NCBI GenBank assembly: GCA_031289145.1
Contig: JAITQA010000061.1
Coordinates: 1-41,286 of the forward strand
Direction: 5' to 3'
DNA: 41,286 bases
Source of the DNA: Dysgonamonadaceae bacterium
GTDB lineage: Bacteria > Bacteroidota > Bacteroidia > Bacteroidales > Azobacteroidaceae
Shown: piece by piece, positions 31,994 to 39,780 of the stretch
How the letters are laid out: every line of letters starts with the position of its first letter
Position numbering within the stretch: the first letter of the stretch is position 1
Notes under the pieces: model-generated
The model's input: the letters and a program-made list of their open reading frames with translations, nothing else
Database searches by the model: none
Told to the model about the DNA's origin: nothing
Program-made: the position numbers and the translations under genes

Positions 31994-32026
31994 ATGCTAA
32001 TGTGGCAATGTGGCAATGTGCTGATG
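31994..32026. repeat. AATGTG-type repeat forming the 3' end of rnpA
   Basis: Plus-strand units TGCTAATGTG, GCAATGTG, GCAATGTG and CTGATG follow one another. On the minus strand they encode the last residues of RnpA (HQHIATLPH) and its stop (31997-31999). This is the second copy of the repeat type seen at 31643-31680; the two flank yidD. Confidence 0.65.
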
Positions 32027-32407
32027 TTTCTCTTTCAGGGTAATTAATATCCTGCCGACTGCCGATTCTATTTCTTTATAACCGCAGAGCGCATTTCCCA
32101 CAAACAGGAATGCAAGCAGGAGTCCGCTTGTGTTTTCCTGAAAATGATTTACCAATGGGTGCTTGTTCCGGCGGTAAGCCTCTTTGACTAACCTTTTTAT
32201 CCGGTTCCTTTTTACCGCCCGTTTGAATTTCCGCTTGGGGACACTCACCAAAATAGCAACTGAGGCGCCTGACAAAGGCTTCTCTACAAGATATACCACA
32301 CGTAATGGGAAAGAAACAAACGATGCGCCTTTTTCAAACAAAAGATCAATTTCCTTTTGGGCGGAAATACGTTCTTCTTTTTTTAAAGTATTCCGGAGGT
32401 TCTCCAA
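31997..32407 (-). CDS. rnpA: Ribonuclease P protein component
   Basis: A 136-residue basic protein that binds the RNase P RNA and helps remove 5' leaders from pre-tRNA. It has KKEERISAQKEIDLLFEKG near the N terminus and the RNR signature KRKFKRAVKRNRIKRLVKEAYR. It lies between hemD (6-base gap) and yidD. The last nine residues are encoded by a tandem repeat and are probably not part of the ancestral protein. Confidence 0.94.
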   Translation of the reverse strand: MENLRNTLKKEERISAQKEIDLLFEKGASFVSFPLRVVYLVEKPLSGASVAILVSVPKRKFKRAVKRNRIKRLVKEAYRRNKHPLVNHFQENTSGLLLAFLFVGNALCGYKEIESAVGRILITLKEKHQHIATLPH

Positions 32408-32413
32408 AGGGAT

Positions 32414-33187
32414 TTATTTCTTTCCACTTTTAGGTGATTTCGGCAGGGATTTCAAATATTTTTCCAGCGCGGCGGTCATGGAAGGAGATTCCGGAGTAGG
32501 CGCTTCAATATCTAAGCGTAAACCGGCATCCCTGACAGCTTTCGCCGTCGTTGGGCCAAAAGTTCCGATAGCCGTCCCATTCTGCTCAAAATCAGGAAAA
32601 TTCTTCATTAACGAAGCAATTCCCATTGGAGAGAAAAACAAAAGGATATCGTAATCGAAATCTTCATCGGCAGTAAAATCGTTACTCACTGTCCGGTACA
32701 TGATAGCTTTATCATACTTTATTTTTTTATCATCCAGCGCCTTAATCAAATCTTCTTTGTGAACATCCGAAACCGGTACCAAGAAAGTTTCCTTATTGTG
32801 TTTGTTGATATAAATAATCAAATCTTCTGTCCTACCGGAAGCAGGATAGAAAATTTTACGTTTCCGGAAGATAGTGTATTTCTGTAAATAAACGGCTATC
32901 GCTTCTGTCACACAAAAATATTTCATAGTCTCCGGAATTTGTATCCGAAGTTCTTCACACAAACGAAAAAAATGATCAATACCCGTTTTAGCTGTAAAAA
33001 TAACAGCCGTATGATCTAAAATATTAATTCTTTGCGCCCGAAAATCTTTCGCACTTACCGGGTCTATTTTAATAAATGGCCGAAAAACAATTTTTATACC
33101 GAATTTTTCAGCAATATCAAAATAAGGAGACTTTTCAGTCTTTGGCTCGGGCTGAGAAACAAGAATTTTCTTTAAATTTGAATCCAT
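32414..33187 (-). CDS. hemD: Uroporphyrinogen-III synthase-like protein (HemD family)
   Basis: A 257-residue protein with the two-lobed HemD fold: KKILVSQPEPKTEKSPYFDIAEK at the start, AVIFTAKTGIDHFFRLCEEL in the first lobe, and DYDILLFFSPMGIASLMKNF with IGTFGPTTAKAVRDAGLRLDIEAPTPESPSM in the second. Such proteins close the hydroxymethylbilane ring in tetrapyrrole synthesis. Sequence conservation in the family is low, and no other heme genes are near, so activity is less certain than the fold. It overlaps the DUF4271 gene by 16 bases and precedes rnpA, the usual Bacteroidales order. The tail is basic (KSLPKSPKSGKK). Confidence 0.85.
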   Translation of the reverse strand: MDSNLKKILVSQPEPKTEKSPYFDIAEKFGIKIVFRPFIKIDPVSAKDFRAQRINILDHTAVIFTAKTGIDHFFRLCEELRIQIPETMKYFCVTEAIAVYLQKYTIFRKRKIFYPASGRTEDLIIYINKHNKETFLVPVSDVHKEDLIKALDDKKIKYDKAIMYRTVSNDFTADEDFDYDILLFFSPMGIASLMKNFPDFEQNGTAIGTFGPTTAKAVRDAGLRLDIEAPTPESPSMTAALEKYLKSLPKSPKSGKK

Positions 33188-33975
33188 AAAGTATCCTTTT
33201 GCACTACATTAAACAGATAAACAAAACCTCGATATATTAACAATAGAGGTATTATTTCCTGGGTGCAAAGGTACAAAATAAAATAAAGCAAAAGCCCTTT
33301 CTTTTGAAAAAATAACAAATAAATTTTGTAAAATACTATTAATAAGAGAATAAACAGATATAAAAGAAAGAAATACATGCAAAATACATAAGCCTTTTCG
33401 ACATAGAATAAAATCAAAGTCGGGATAAACAAAATAGTTCCGCTTAAACAAACTATGGAAAAAAAACTTTCTTTCCACCTGCTAATCGCTTCCTTTTTAA
33501 AAAAAACAGTTCCGGCTAATAAATAGCTTACATATTTATACAAAATAAAGATAATCAATAGCAAAGAGGTTCTTCCCATGAAAATAAACATTTGAGCCGG
33601 CATTTCCGGGGATACTATCTTTTCATGGACAGCTTGACAATAAAGAATGACAGATAGGATGAGAACGGATTGAAAACCCAACATAAGTTTATTCAACAGT
33701 TCATTATTCACAGATTCAAAAAAAATACTTTGTTGGTTATTATGCCGGAACAAACTGCTTAGCATAGAAGATAACAGCTTGGCTCTTTGGCTGATGATGT
33801 ACACAAATATTAAAAAACAGGCCAAAAATACGATAAATCCCCAATTATTCGTTTCATTCCTCGCGGATATAGGTTCGCTACGCAATTCGGTAAACTGTGC
33901 AGAATAAGCAATATCACTTGCCTTTGAAACATCGGCATAATGAAACGGGGAAGGAAAAAAAAGCAGATCGGACAT
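33172..33975 (-). CDS. DUF4271 membrane protein
   Basis: A 267-residue polytopic inner-membrane protein with about seven helices (first WGFIVFLACFLIFVYIIS; last IIPLLLIYRGFVYLFNVV). It belongs to a Bacteroidota family without known function that regularly precedes hemD. The first ~45 residues are hydrophilic. The 16-base overlap with hemD implies coupled translation. It follows the LOG-family gene after 12 bases. Confidence 0.85.
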   Translation of the reverse strand: MSDLLFFPSPFHYADVSKASDIAYSAQFTELRSEPISARNETNNWGFIVFLACFLIFVYIISQRAKLLSSMLSSLFRHNNQQSIFFESVNNELLNKLMLGFQSVLILSVILYCQAVHEKIVSPEMPAQMFIFMGRTSLLLIIFILYKYVSYLLAGTVFFKKEAISRWKESFFSIVCLSGTILFIPTLILFYVEKAYVFCMYFFLLYLFILLLIVFYKIYLLFFQKKGLLLYFILYLCTQEIIPLLLIYRGFVYLFNVVQKDTLWIQI

Positions 33976-33987
33976 TTTGGCTGACAG

Positions 33988-34551
33988 CTAAAGATTAAAA
34001 AATTCGGATTCCAGAATTATATGCAAGGCTTCCTCCGGAGAATCAGCCACTTGCCACAGACCGGACAGATTATGGGTCATGAAATTTTCCCGGTAGAGTT
34101 TGTCTATCATAGCCAGAAGGTCGTTGTAAAAACCATTAACGTTCAATATGATAACCTTATGTGTATAAAGGCCTAACTGTTTCCACGCGATAATTTCCAA
34201 CAACTCTTCCAAGGTGCCTACTCCTCCCGGAAGGGCAATGCAAGCATCTGATTTTTCCGCCATTGTGAGTTTCCTGACATGCATATCGGGCGTAACAATC
34301 AGGTTCTTGATAGCGGGATGTACCCAACCTGCATCAACCATGAACCGGGGAATAATGCCGCAGACCTCTCCGCCGTTTTCCAGAACAGCGTCGGTGAGCG
34401 TAGCCATCAATCCACTGTTGCCGGCTCCATTAATACAAGTTATCTGATTTATTGCCAATAATTTACCTAATTCCCGCGCCGCCTGAAAATACTGGGGCGG
34501 AATGTGAGAACTGGATGCCGCATATACGGTGATTGTTTTTATTTCATGCAT
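33988..34551 (-). CDS. LOG family nucleotide 5'-monophosphate phosphoribohydrolase
   Basis: A 187-residue cytoplasmic enzyme of the TIGR00730/LOG group that hydrolyses the N-glycosidic bond of (cytokinin-like) nucleoside monophosphates. The signature PGGVGTLEE is at 108-116, with NGAGNSGLM (41-49) and the MHVRKLTMAEKSDA segment upstream. ATG 34551 (MHEIKTITVYAASS) gives the usual N terminus; the frame is open to 34602. A full promoter lies directly upstream, so this gene probably leads the LOG-DUF4271-hemD-rnpA-yidD unit. Confidence 0.9.
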   Translation of the reverse strand: MHEIKTITVYAASSSHIPPQYFQAARELGKLLAINQITCINGAGNSGLMATLTDAVLENGGEVCGIIPRFMVDAGWVHPAIKNLIVTPDMHVRKLTMAEKSDACIALPGGVGTLEELLEIIAWKQLGLYTHKVIILNVNGFYNDLLAMIDKLYRENFMTHNLSGLWQVADSPEEALHIILESEFFNL

Positions 34552-34572
34552 ACTGTTATTTCGAATTATTTG

Positions 34573-34602
34573 CAAAATTAGCAAAATTTCCGCTACCCAC
34601 AA
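34573..34602 (-). promoter_or_regulatory. Promoter for the LOG-DUF4271-hemD-rnpA-yidD unit
   Basis: Read leftward, TTG (34602-34600) and TAATTTTG (34580-34573) are separated by 19 bases. The predicted leader is about 15 bases to ATG 34551. Confidence 0.6.
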
Positions 34603-34611
34603 TTTTAATTT

Positions 34612-34642
34612 TTTGTCAATTGATAAAAAAGCAGTATTTTTG
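34612..34642 (+). promoter_or_regulatory. Promoter for ahcY
   Basis: TTTG (34612-34615) and TATTTTTG (34635-34642) are separated by exactly 19 bases. The leader is about 20 bases, too short for an SAH riboswitch. The -33 elements of the two divergent promoters are only nine bases apart. Confidence 0.7.
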
Positions 34643-34669
34643 TATTCTCTTTATAAATAGTAAAAAATT

Positions 34670-36088
34670 ATGTCTGAAAATTTATTAGCAAATCTGCCTT
34701 ATAAGGTAGCTGATATTCATCTGGCCGACTTTGGACGGAAAGAGATAGAAATCGCCGAGCATGAGATGCCGGGTTTAATGTCGCTCCGGAAAAAATACGG
34801 TAAAGATAAACCTTTGAAGGGTGCGCGTATAACCGGATCCTTGCACATGACCGTCCAAACAGCGGTACTTATTGAAACTTTAGTAGAATTGGGCGCAGAT
34901 GTGCGTTGGGCGAGTTGCAACATATTCTCCACCCAAGACCATGCGGCGGCAGTGATTGCAGCAGCCGACGTTCCGGTTTTTGCCTGGAAAGGTGAAACAC
35001 TGGAAGAATATTGGTGGTGCACCGACCAAGCGCTTCGTTTTCCCGACGGAAAAGGGCCGAATCTGATTGTCGACGACGGCGGAGATGCAACACTGTTAAT
35101 CCACTGGGGCTATGCAGCCGAAAACGATGCAACTTCCATCAACCGGAAAGGCGGCAATCACGAAGAACAAGTCATCTTAGACACCTTGAACGGCATATTA
35201 AAAGAAGACAATGCCCGCTGGCATCGTACGGTAGCGGAATTGAAAGGCGTTTCGGAAGAGACAACTACCGGCGTTCACCGTTTGTACCAGATGCTCGAAA
35301 GAGGTGAATTATTGATTCCGGCAATTAATGTGAACGACTCGGTTACCAAATCGAAATTCGACAATCTCTACGGCTGCCGCGAATCCTTGGCCGACGGAAT
35401 CAAACGGGCTACCGATGTGATGATTGCCGGAAAAGTGGTCGTGGTATTGGGCTATGGTGATGTGGGAAAAGGCTGTTCGAAATCCATGCGTTCCTATGGC
35501 GCCCGTGTAATTGTTACCGAAATCGACCCGATATGCGCTTTGCAAGCTGCCATGGAAGGCTTTGAAGTAACCACAATAGAAAAAGCCATCAAAGAAGGCA
35601 ATATTTTTGTAACAACCACCGGAAACCGCGATGTGATTACTATCGACCACCTGAAGCAAATGAAAGACCAGGCGATTGTCTGTAACATCGGTCATTTCGA
35701 TAACGAAATACAGGTCGATAAGTTGGTGAATTATCCGGGAATACAACATACCAACATCAAACCGCAGGTCGATAAATATACTTTCCCCACGGGAAATTCC
35801 CTGTTTCTGTTGGCGGAAGGACGCTTAGTCAACTTGGGATGTGCTACCGGACATCCTTCGTTCGTGATGAGTAATTCGTTTACCAACCAAACTTTGGCAC
35901 AATTGGATTTGTGGAAAAACGATTACAAAATTGATGTTTATCGTTTGCCAAAATATCTCGACGAAGAAGTTGCCCGCCTGCATCTGGCCAATATCGGGGT
36001 TGAGTTGACAAAGCTGACTCCGGAGCAAGCCGCATATATCGGCGTAAATGCGGACGGCCCGTATAAACCCGAACATTACAGATATTAA
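34670..36088 (+). CDS. ahcY: Adenosylhomocysteinase
   Basis: A 472-residue NAD-dependent enzyme that hydrolyses S-adenosylhomocysteine to homocysteine and adenosine, keeping methyltransferases (including DNA methylases) free of product inhibition. Motifs: [38 protein letters not shown], the Rossmann loop [18 protein letters not shown] and the C-terminal HP.FVMS stretch ending [12 protein letters not shown] (here [12 protein letters not shown]). The length fits the long bacterial form with a ~40-residue insert. It has a full-consensus promoter. Confidence 0.97.
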   Translation: MSENLLANLPYKVADIHLADFGRKEIEIAEHEMPGLMSLRKKYGKDKPLKGARITGSLHMTVQTAVLIETLVELGADVRWASCNIFSTQDHAAAVIAAADVPVFAWKGETLEEYWWCTDQALRFPDGKGPNLIVDDGGDATLLIHWGYAAENDATSINRKGGNHEEQVILDTLNGILKEDNARWHRTVAELKGVSEETTTGVHRLYQMLERGELLIPAINVNDSVTKSKFDNLYGCRESLADGIKRATDVMIAGKVVVVLGYGDVGKGCSKSMRSYGARVIVTEIDPICALQAAMEGFEVTTIEKAIKEGNIFVTTTGNRDVITIDHLKQMKDQAIVCNIGHFDNEIQVDKLVNYPGIQHTNIKPQVDKYTFPTGNSLFLLAEGRLVNLGCATGHPSFVMSNSFTNQTLAQLDLWKNDYKIDVYRLPKYLDEEVARLHLANIGVELTKLTPEQAAYIGVNADGPYKPEHYRY

Positions 36089-36139
36089 CAACTAATTCAT
36101 GGGGAGATAACGGTCAACCCGTCATAACAACATAAAATT

Positions 36140-37252
36140 ATGCGAATAGCCATATTATCGCCTTTTTACCCCTATCGTGGAGGCATTGCACAGTTTAGTG
36201 CGATGCTTTATAAGGAATTGGAAAAAGAACACGAAGTAAAAGCGTTCTCATTTTCCCGTTTATATCCGGGTTTTTTATTCCCGGGCAAAACACAATTGGT
36301 GGAAGAAGGCGATGATGCAATTCAAATTCCGTCTATGCGAAAGCTGGATAGTATCGGGCCGTTTTCTTATTTCCAAACAGCCGGGGAAATCAAAAAATTC
36401 CAACCTGATGTATTGGTCATTGCCTATTGGATGTCGTTCTTTTCCCCTGCTTATACATTTATTGCCAAACAGTTAAAAAGGAAAACGCGGATTATTGCGC
36501 TACTACACAATGCGTTTCCGCATGAGCCGCATTTTTTCGATAAGCCTTTGGCAAAAAGATTTTTCAAGCAATGTTCCGGTTTTATGCTTATGAGCGAGAA
36601 AGTTGAAACTGATTTGCTATCGCTTCGTCCGGACGCCCAATATTGTTTGAATCAACATCCTATCTTTGACCATTTCGGTGAACGCATCGAACAGGAAAAA
36701 GCAAGGGAACAATTAGATATCGATACAAATAAAACGACTTTGCTTTTCTTCGGATTAATTCGCGATTACAAAGGCTTGGATTTACTGATTGATGCGATGT
36801 CGCTGTTGGATGATTCTTACCAACTAATTATCGCCGGCGAATGTTACGGAGATTTCAAAAAATATCAACAGCAAATAGATGCTTCTCCTGCCGGAACGAG
36901 AATTAAAACGATGAACCGGTATATCGACGATAACGAAGTTCCCATCTTGTTTTCGGCTTCCGATTTATTGGTGACGCCTTATCGTTCGGCCACCCAAAGC
37001 GGGGTTATCCCCATTGCGTATCATTTCGAAGTTCCTGTTTTGGCGACCGATGTCGGTGGGCTGAAAGAAACCATTGAAAAAGCGGGAACAGGCCTTGTTT
37101 GTCTTCCTCAGACGGAAAGTATAGCGCAAGGTGTTCAAAGTTTATTTCAGCTTGGGAAAGAGCGTTTTATAGCCAATATCCGGAATGAAAAACAATTGCT
37201 TTCATGGGAAATTTTTGCCGGGAAATTACTCGATTTTGCCGGGCAGTTATAG
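36140..37252 (+). CDS. GT4 family glycosyltransferase
   Basis: A 370-residue GT-B fold glycosyltransferase. The N-terminal domain begins RIAILSPFYPYRGGIAQFS, typical of GT4 acceptor domains. The C-terminal domain has LLFFGLIRDYKGLDLLIDAM and PYRSATQSGVIPIAYHFEVPVLATDVGGLKE, the nucleotide-sugar site (here with Q in place of the usual E before SGV). Donor and acceptor sugars are unknown. It follows ahcY by 51 bases on the same strand without a visible promoter, so read-through from ahcY is likely. No other polysaccharide genes are near. Confidence 0.88.
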   Translation: MRIAILSPFYPYRGGIAQFSAMLYKELEKEHEVKAFSFSRLYPGFLFPGKTQLVEEGDDAIQIPSMRKLDSIGPFSYFQTAGEIKKFQPDVLVIAYWMSFFSPAYTFIAKQLKRKTRIIALLHNAFPHEPHFFDKPLAKRFFKQCSGFMLMSEKVETDLLSLRPDAQYCLNQHPIFDHFGERIEQEKAREQLDIDTNKTTLLFFGLIRDYKGLDLLIDAMSLLDDSYQLIIAGECYGDFKKYQQQIDASPAGTRIKTMNRYIDDNEVPILFSASDLLVTPYRSATQSGVIPIAYHFEVPVLATDVGGLKETIEKAGTGLVCLPQTESIAQGVQSLFQLGKERFIANIRNEKQLLSWEIFAGKLLDFAGQL

Positions 37253-37284
37253 ATTTTTAACACAACAAATGCACCCCCAAAAAT

Positions 37285-37965
37285 TCAGCATAAATTATGG
37301 TAGATTACATAGCAGCCGTAAGCAAAACACAAAACAGATGAAATCATTACCAATACAACTTTTAGACCTTTTGACCGGATGAGTTTTTTGGAGAAAGGCA
37401 CACTGAATACCCCGGCAATTACCGACATACCGATAATAGAACCCAATCCGAAAATAACTAAATAAAGCAGGCTGCTTGCAACCGATTCTATCTGAGTCAT
37501 GATTAATACAACCAAAGCGCCACTGCCCGCCAATCCGTGCACGATGCCAATTCCGTAGGAAGTTTTATGGAGATTCTTTCCGCTCAGATTTACGTGCGCA
37601 TGCAAATGCTTATTGGCTCCGGCATGTTCGTGATGATGCTTGTGGACAATGATTTCTTCGTCCCTGAAAAAAACATAAAGACGGTAAGAAGCAATCAGCA
37701 TCAGCATCAGTCCTACACCTGCTTCAAAATAAAAAAACGAACTGTCGGGAATATTCACCTTGAACAGAATCATGATAATTCCTATCAGGAAAATAGTGGA
37801 AGTATGACCCAAGCCCCAAAAAATCCCGTCTTTGATTGCCGGAAGTATTGTAGAACGTTGTGAAACAATATTGGTCACCGCCAACACATGGTCAGCTTCG
37901 AAAGCGTGCAAAAGACCTTCGTATAAAGCGTAAAATAAAAGAATTAACAAGGGTAATTGTTCCAT
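37285..37965 (-). CDS. NicO/UreH-like nickel/cobalt transporter-type membrane protein
   Basis: A 226-residue membrane protein with six hydrophobic helices. Helix 1-2 carries HAFEADH (20-26), the HX4DH metal motif of nickel/cobalt permeases. A histidine-rich loop (HKHHHEHAGANKHLHAH, about residues 107-123) lies in the middle, followed by GIVHGLAGSGALVVL, typical of UreH/NicO relatives. It probably moves Ni or Co ions across the inner membrane; direction and metal are not determined by sequence. No urease or hydrogenase genes are in the window. It converges with the glycosyltransferase 32 bases away. Confidence 0.82.
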   Translation of the reverse strand: MEQLPLLILLFYALYEGLLHAFEADHVLAVTNIVSQRSTILPAIKDGIFWGLGHTSTIFLIGIIMILFKVNIPDSSFFYFEAGVGLMLMLIASYRLYVFFRDEEIIVHKHHHEHAGANKHLHAHVNLSGKNLHKTSYGIGIVHGLAGSGALVVLIMTQIESVASSLLYLVIFGLGSIIGMSVIAGVFSVPFSKKLIRSKGLKVVLVMISSVLCFAYGCYVIYHNLC

Positions 37966-38023
37966 AGACTATGTAAAATTAAAATGTTTTAACTCCGTTC
38001 AACGTGAATAACAGAATCGGCAA

Positions 38024-38031
38024 CAAAATTA
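38024..38031 (-). promoter_or_regulatory. -7 promoter element for the NicO/UreH-like gene
   Basis: Read leftward, TAATTTTG matches TAnnTTTG; the leader would be about 52 bases. No TTTG at the ideal distance. Confidence 0.45.
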
Positions 38032-38053
38032 GGAAAATATTCTTATAATTTCC

Positions 38054-38061
38054 TATCTTTG
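38054..38061 (+). promoter_or_regulatory. Orphan rightward -7 element in the 332-base intergenic region
   Basis: TATCTTTG matches TAnnTTTG but is 237 bases before the next gene and lies upstream of a second, better promoter. The bases between (38062-38150) contain an A/T-rich stretch and a weak stem (AACCA...TGGTT) followed by a run of T near 38140. A short RNA is conceivable. Nothing else is seen in this part of the intergenic region. Confidence 0.3.
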
Positions 38062-38150
38062 AAAGTTCTTTTATAATAAAAAAACCTGCCTTTACAGAAC
38101 ATTTACCACCAACCATGAGCAGCGCTTCGTGGCTTTTGGTTTTTCCCGAT

Positions 38151-38181
38151 TTTGTTATGTCTGAAATTTTTCATACCTTTG
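38151..38181 (+). promoter_or_regulatory. Promoter for the thioredoxin-fold gene
   Basis: TTTG (38151-38154) and TACCTTTG (38174-38181) are separated by exactly 19 bases. Transcription would start near 38188, giving a ~110-base leader. The leader contains a small perfect hairpin, CTCCG-AAATA-CGGAG at 38237-38251. Confidence 0.68.
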
Positions 38182-38297
38182 CACCGATTTTTGAAAAGCG
38201 GGTAGCGTTTTATTTGTATAAAATGATACTTGTCATCTCCGAAATACGGAGGGCCTGCGGTTGACGCATGCTTGAATATTCACTTAAAAAATGAAGT

Positions 38298-38783
38298 ATG
38301 AGGTATTTGAAACGAATTTCTTTTTTAGCGTTCACCGCTATCTTTCTGATGGGAGCCGCTACAAAAGAAACCGGAATTACCAAAGGTATTCAACCCGGAA
38401 ACCTTGCTCCGGAACTCAATTTGCAAGGATTGAACCTTATTAATGGTAAAGATTATGTTTTGTTGCAGTTTTGGGCTGCTTATGACGGTACGTCAAGAGC
38501 AATGAATACCCAAATGCACAATGTTATTGCACATTTGGGAACAGACAATATCCGACTGGCGTCTGTTTCAATGGATGAAAGCAGCGCTGTCTATGAGGGT
38601 ATTGTCAAGGCAGACGGTCTGAATCCTGCAACACAGTTTAACGAACCCGCAGGGAAACATGCTGCAATTTTCAAGGCTTATCGCCTTAATTCGGGGTTCG
38701 GCAACTGGTTAATCAATCCGGAAGGAATTATCATTGCAAAAGATGTCCATCCGAAAGAAATTGCCGGATATATATCAGACTGA
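38298..38783 (+). CDS. Exported thioredoxin-fold protein lacking the CXXC site
   Basis: A 161-residue protein with a signal peptide (residues 1-~21, [15 protein letters not shown]). The mature part follows the TlpA/redoxin pattern: [47 protein letters not shown], and [21 protein letters not shown] with a position equivalent to the cis-proline loop. In active members the segment after FWA is WCxxC; here it is YDGTSR and the protein contains no cysteine in this region. It therefore cannot act as a thiol oxidoreductase, and a binding or structural role is more likely. The end overlaps the end of aqpZ by nine bases in convergent orientation. Confidence 0.8.
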   Translation: MRYLKRISFLAFTAIFLMGAATKETGITKGIQPGNLAPELNLQGLNLINGKDYVLLQFWAAYDGTSRAMNTQMHNVIAHLGTDNIRLASVSMDESSAVYEGIVKADGLNPATQFNEPAGKHAAIFKAYRLNSGFGNWLINPEGIIIAKDVHPKEIAGYISD

Positions 38784-39473
38784 AGATCCTGCTATTGCCC
38801 TGTACACATACGCGGCAAGAGCGGCGCCCAAAGCGGGAGCTACGATAAACAGCCACAGCTGAGGAAGCGCCAAGGCATTTTCCGAAAAAATAGCCTGACT
38901 GATAGAGCGGGCCGGATTTACCGAAGTATTGGTCAGTGGAATACTTATCAGGTGAATCAAAGTCAGGGTCAAACCGATGGCAAGCCCTGCAAACCCTTTG
39001 GGCGAACGGGAATCCGTCACCCCTAAAATTACAATCAGGAAAATAAATGTGAGTACCAGTTCAATCGCAAAAGCGCCTAAAGCTGATAGCTGAACATAAC
39101 CCGGCGCTCCGGCAAAGAATTCGCCATAACCATTTGCGGCAAAAGTACCCCGCACGCCTCCATATTGTCCGACCAAAAACGCCATAAGTCCGGCCGCCAA
39201 AACACCTCCTATTACCTGCGCCGAAATGTAAAGCCCTAAATCTTTGGCCGACATTCTTCCGGCACAAAAAACGCCAATCGAAACAGCCGGGTTCAAATGC
39301 GCACCTGAGATGTTCCCGATTCCATACGCCATGGCGACTACCGTCAGCCCAAACGCCAAAGAGACACCGGCAAAACCGATAGCGCCTCCAGCAAAAACGG
39401 CTGCACCGCAACCTCCTAATACTAAAACGAAAGTGCCGATCAATTCGGCTCCAAATTTTTGTCCTGGTTTCAT
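38775..39473 (-). CDS. aqpZ: Aquaporin Z
   Basis: A 232-residue water channel with six membrane helices and two half-helices. NPA motifs are [10 protein letters not shown] (NPA 61-63) and NTSVNPARS (NPA 186-188). The selectivity filter contains H174, T183 and R189 with an aromatic residue in FGLTVV, the set found in water-selective AqpZ, not in glycerol facilitators. ATG 39473 ([13 protein letters not shown]) gives the normal N terminus; an in-frame start at 39485 adds four residues. It is a single gene behind a TATATTTG -7 element (leftward, 39513-39506). Confidence 0.95.
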   Translation of the reverse strand: MKPGQKFGAELIGTFVLVLGGCGAAVFAGGAIGFAGVSLAFGLTVVAMAYGIGNISGAHLNPAVSIGVFCAGRMSAKDLGLYISAQVIGGVLAAGLMAFLVGQYGGVRGTFAANGYGEFFAGAPGYVQLSALGAFAIELVLTFIFLIVILGVTDSRSPKGFAGLAIGLTLTLIHLISIPLTNTSVNPARSISQAIFSENALALPQLWLFIVAPALGAALAAYVYRAIAGSSV

Positions 39474-39505
39474 ACAATAAATCAATTTAAATGTAAATAA
39501 TTATG

Positions 39506-39513
39506 CAAATATA
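39506..39513 (-). promoter_or_regulatory. -7 promoter element for aqpZ
   Basis: Read leftward, TATATTTG matches TAnnTTTG, with a leader of about 26 bases. Between here and 39671 there is only A/T-rich sequence without a convincing gene. Confidence 0.45.
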
Positions 39514-39671
39514 CGAAAAAATTTCTTTTCAATACCATAGAAAACAACTTTTTGCTCAAAAGAAAAGTATAAATGGGTAACGATTTGGAAACAAGTGAAG
39601 TGTTCTAGTTTGCTACGTTTTTCCATTGTTTCAAATAACTCGTTACAAATATAATACACAATAATCTTTAT

Positions 39672-39702
39672 TTTGAAGATTCCGAAAGAATCAATATCTT
39701 CG
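39672..39702 (+). promoter_or_regulatory. Probable promoter of the type ISP-like gene
   Basis: TTTG (39672-39675) is followed after 19 bases by TATCTTCG (39695-39702), one mismatch from TAnnTTTG. The leader would be about 72 bases to ATG 39781. Confidence 0.5.
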
Positions 39703-39780
39703 CACAAAATATCAAAAATGGTATGAAGCGAATAAACAGGTTAAAAATCGTTCCGGTTGAGAAAAATAAAACATAAGAAT

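Noticed and set aside
34643-34669. SAH riboswitch in front of ahcY
   Set aside because: The predicted leader is about 20 bases, too short for any riboswitch.
39501-39707. Leftward 68-codon reading frame between aqpZ and the restriction gene
   Set aside because: It covers the aqpZ promoter, has no family-like sequence and is A/T-rich; it looks like chance.
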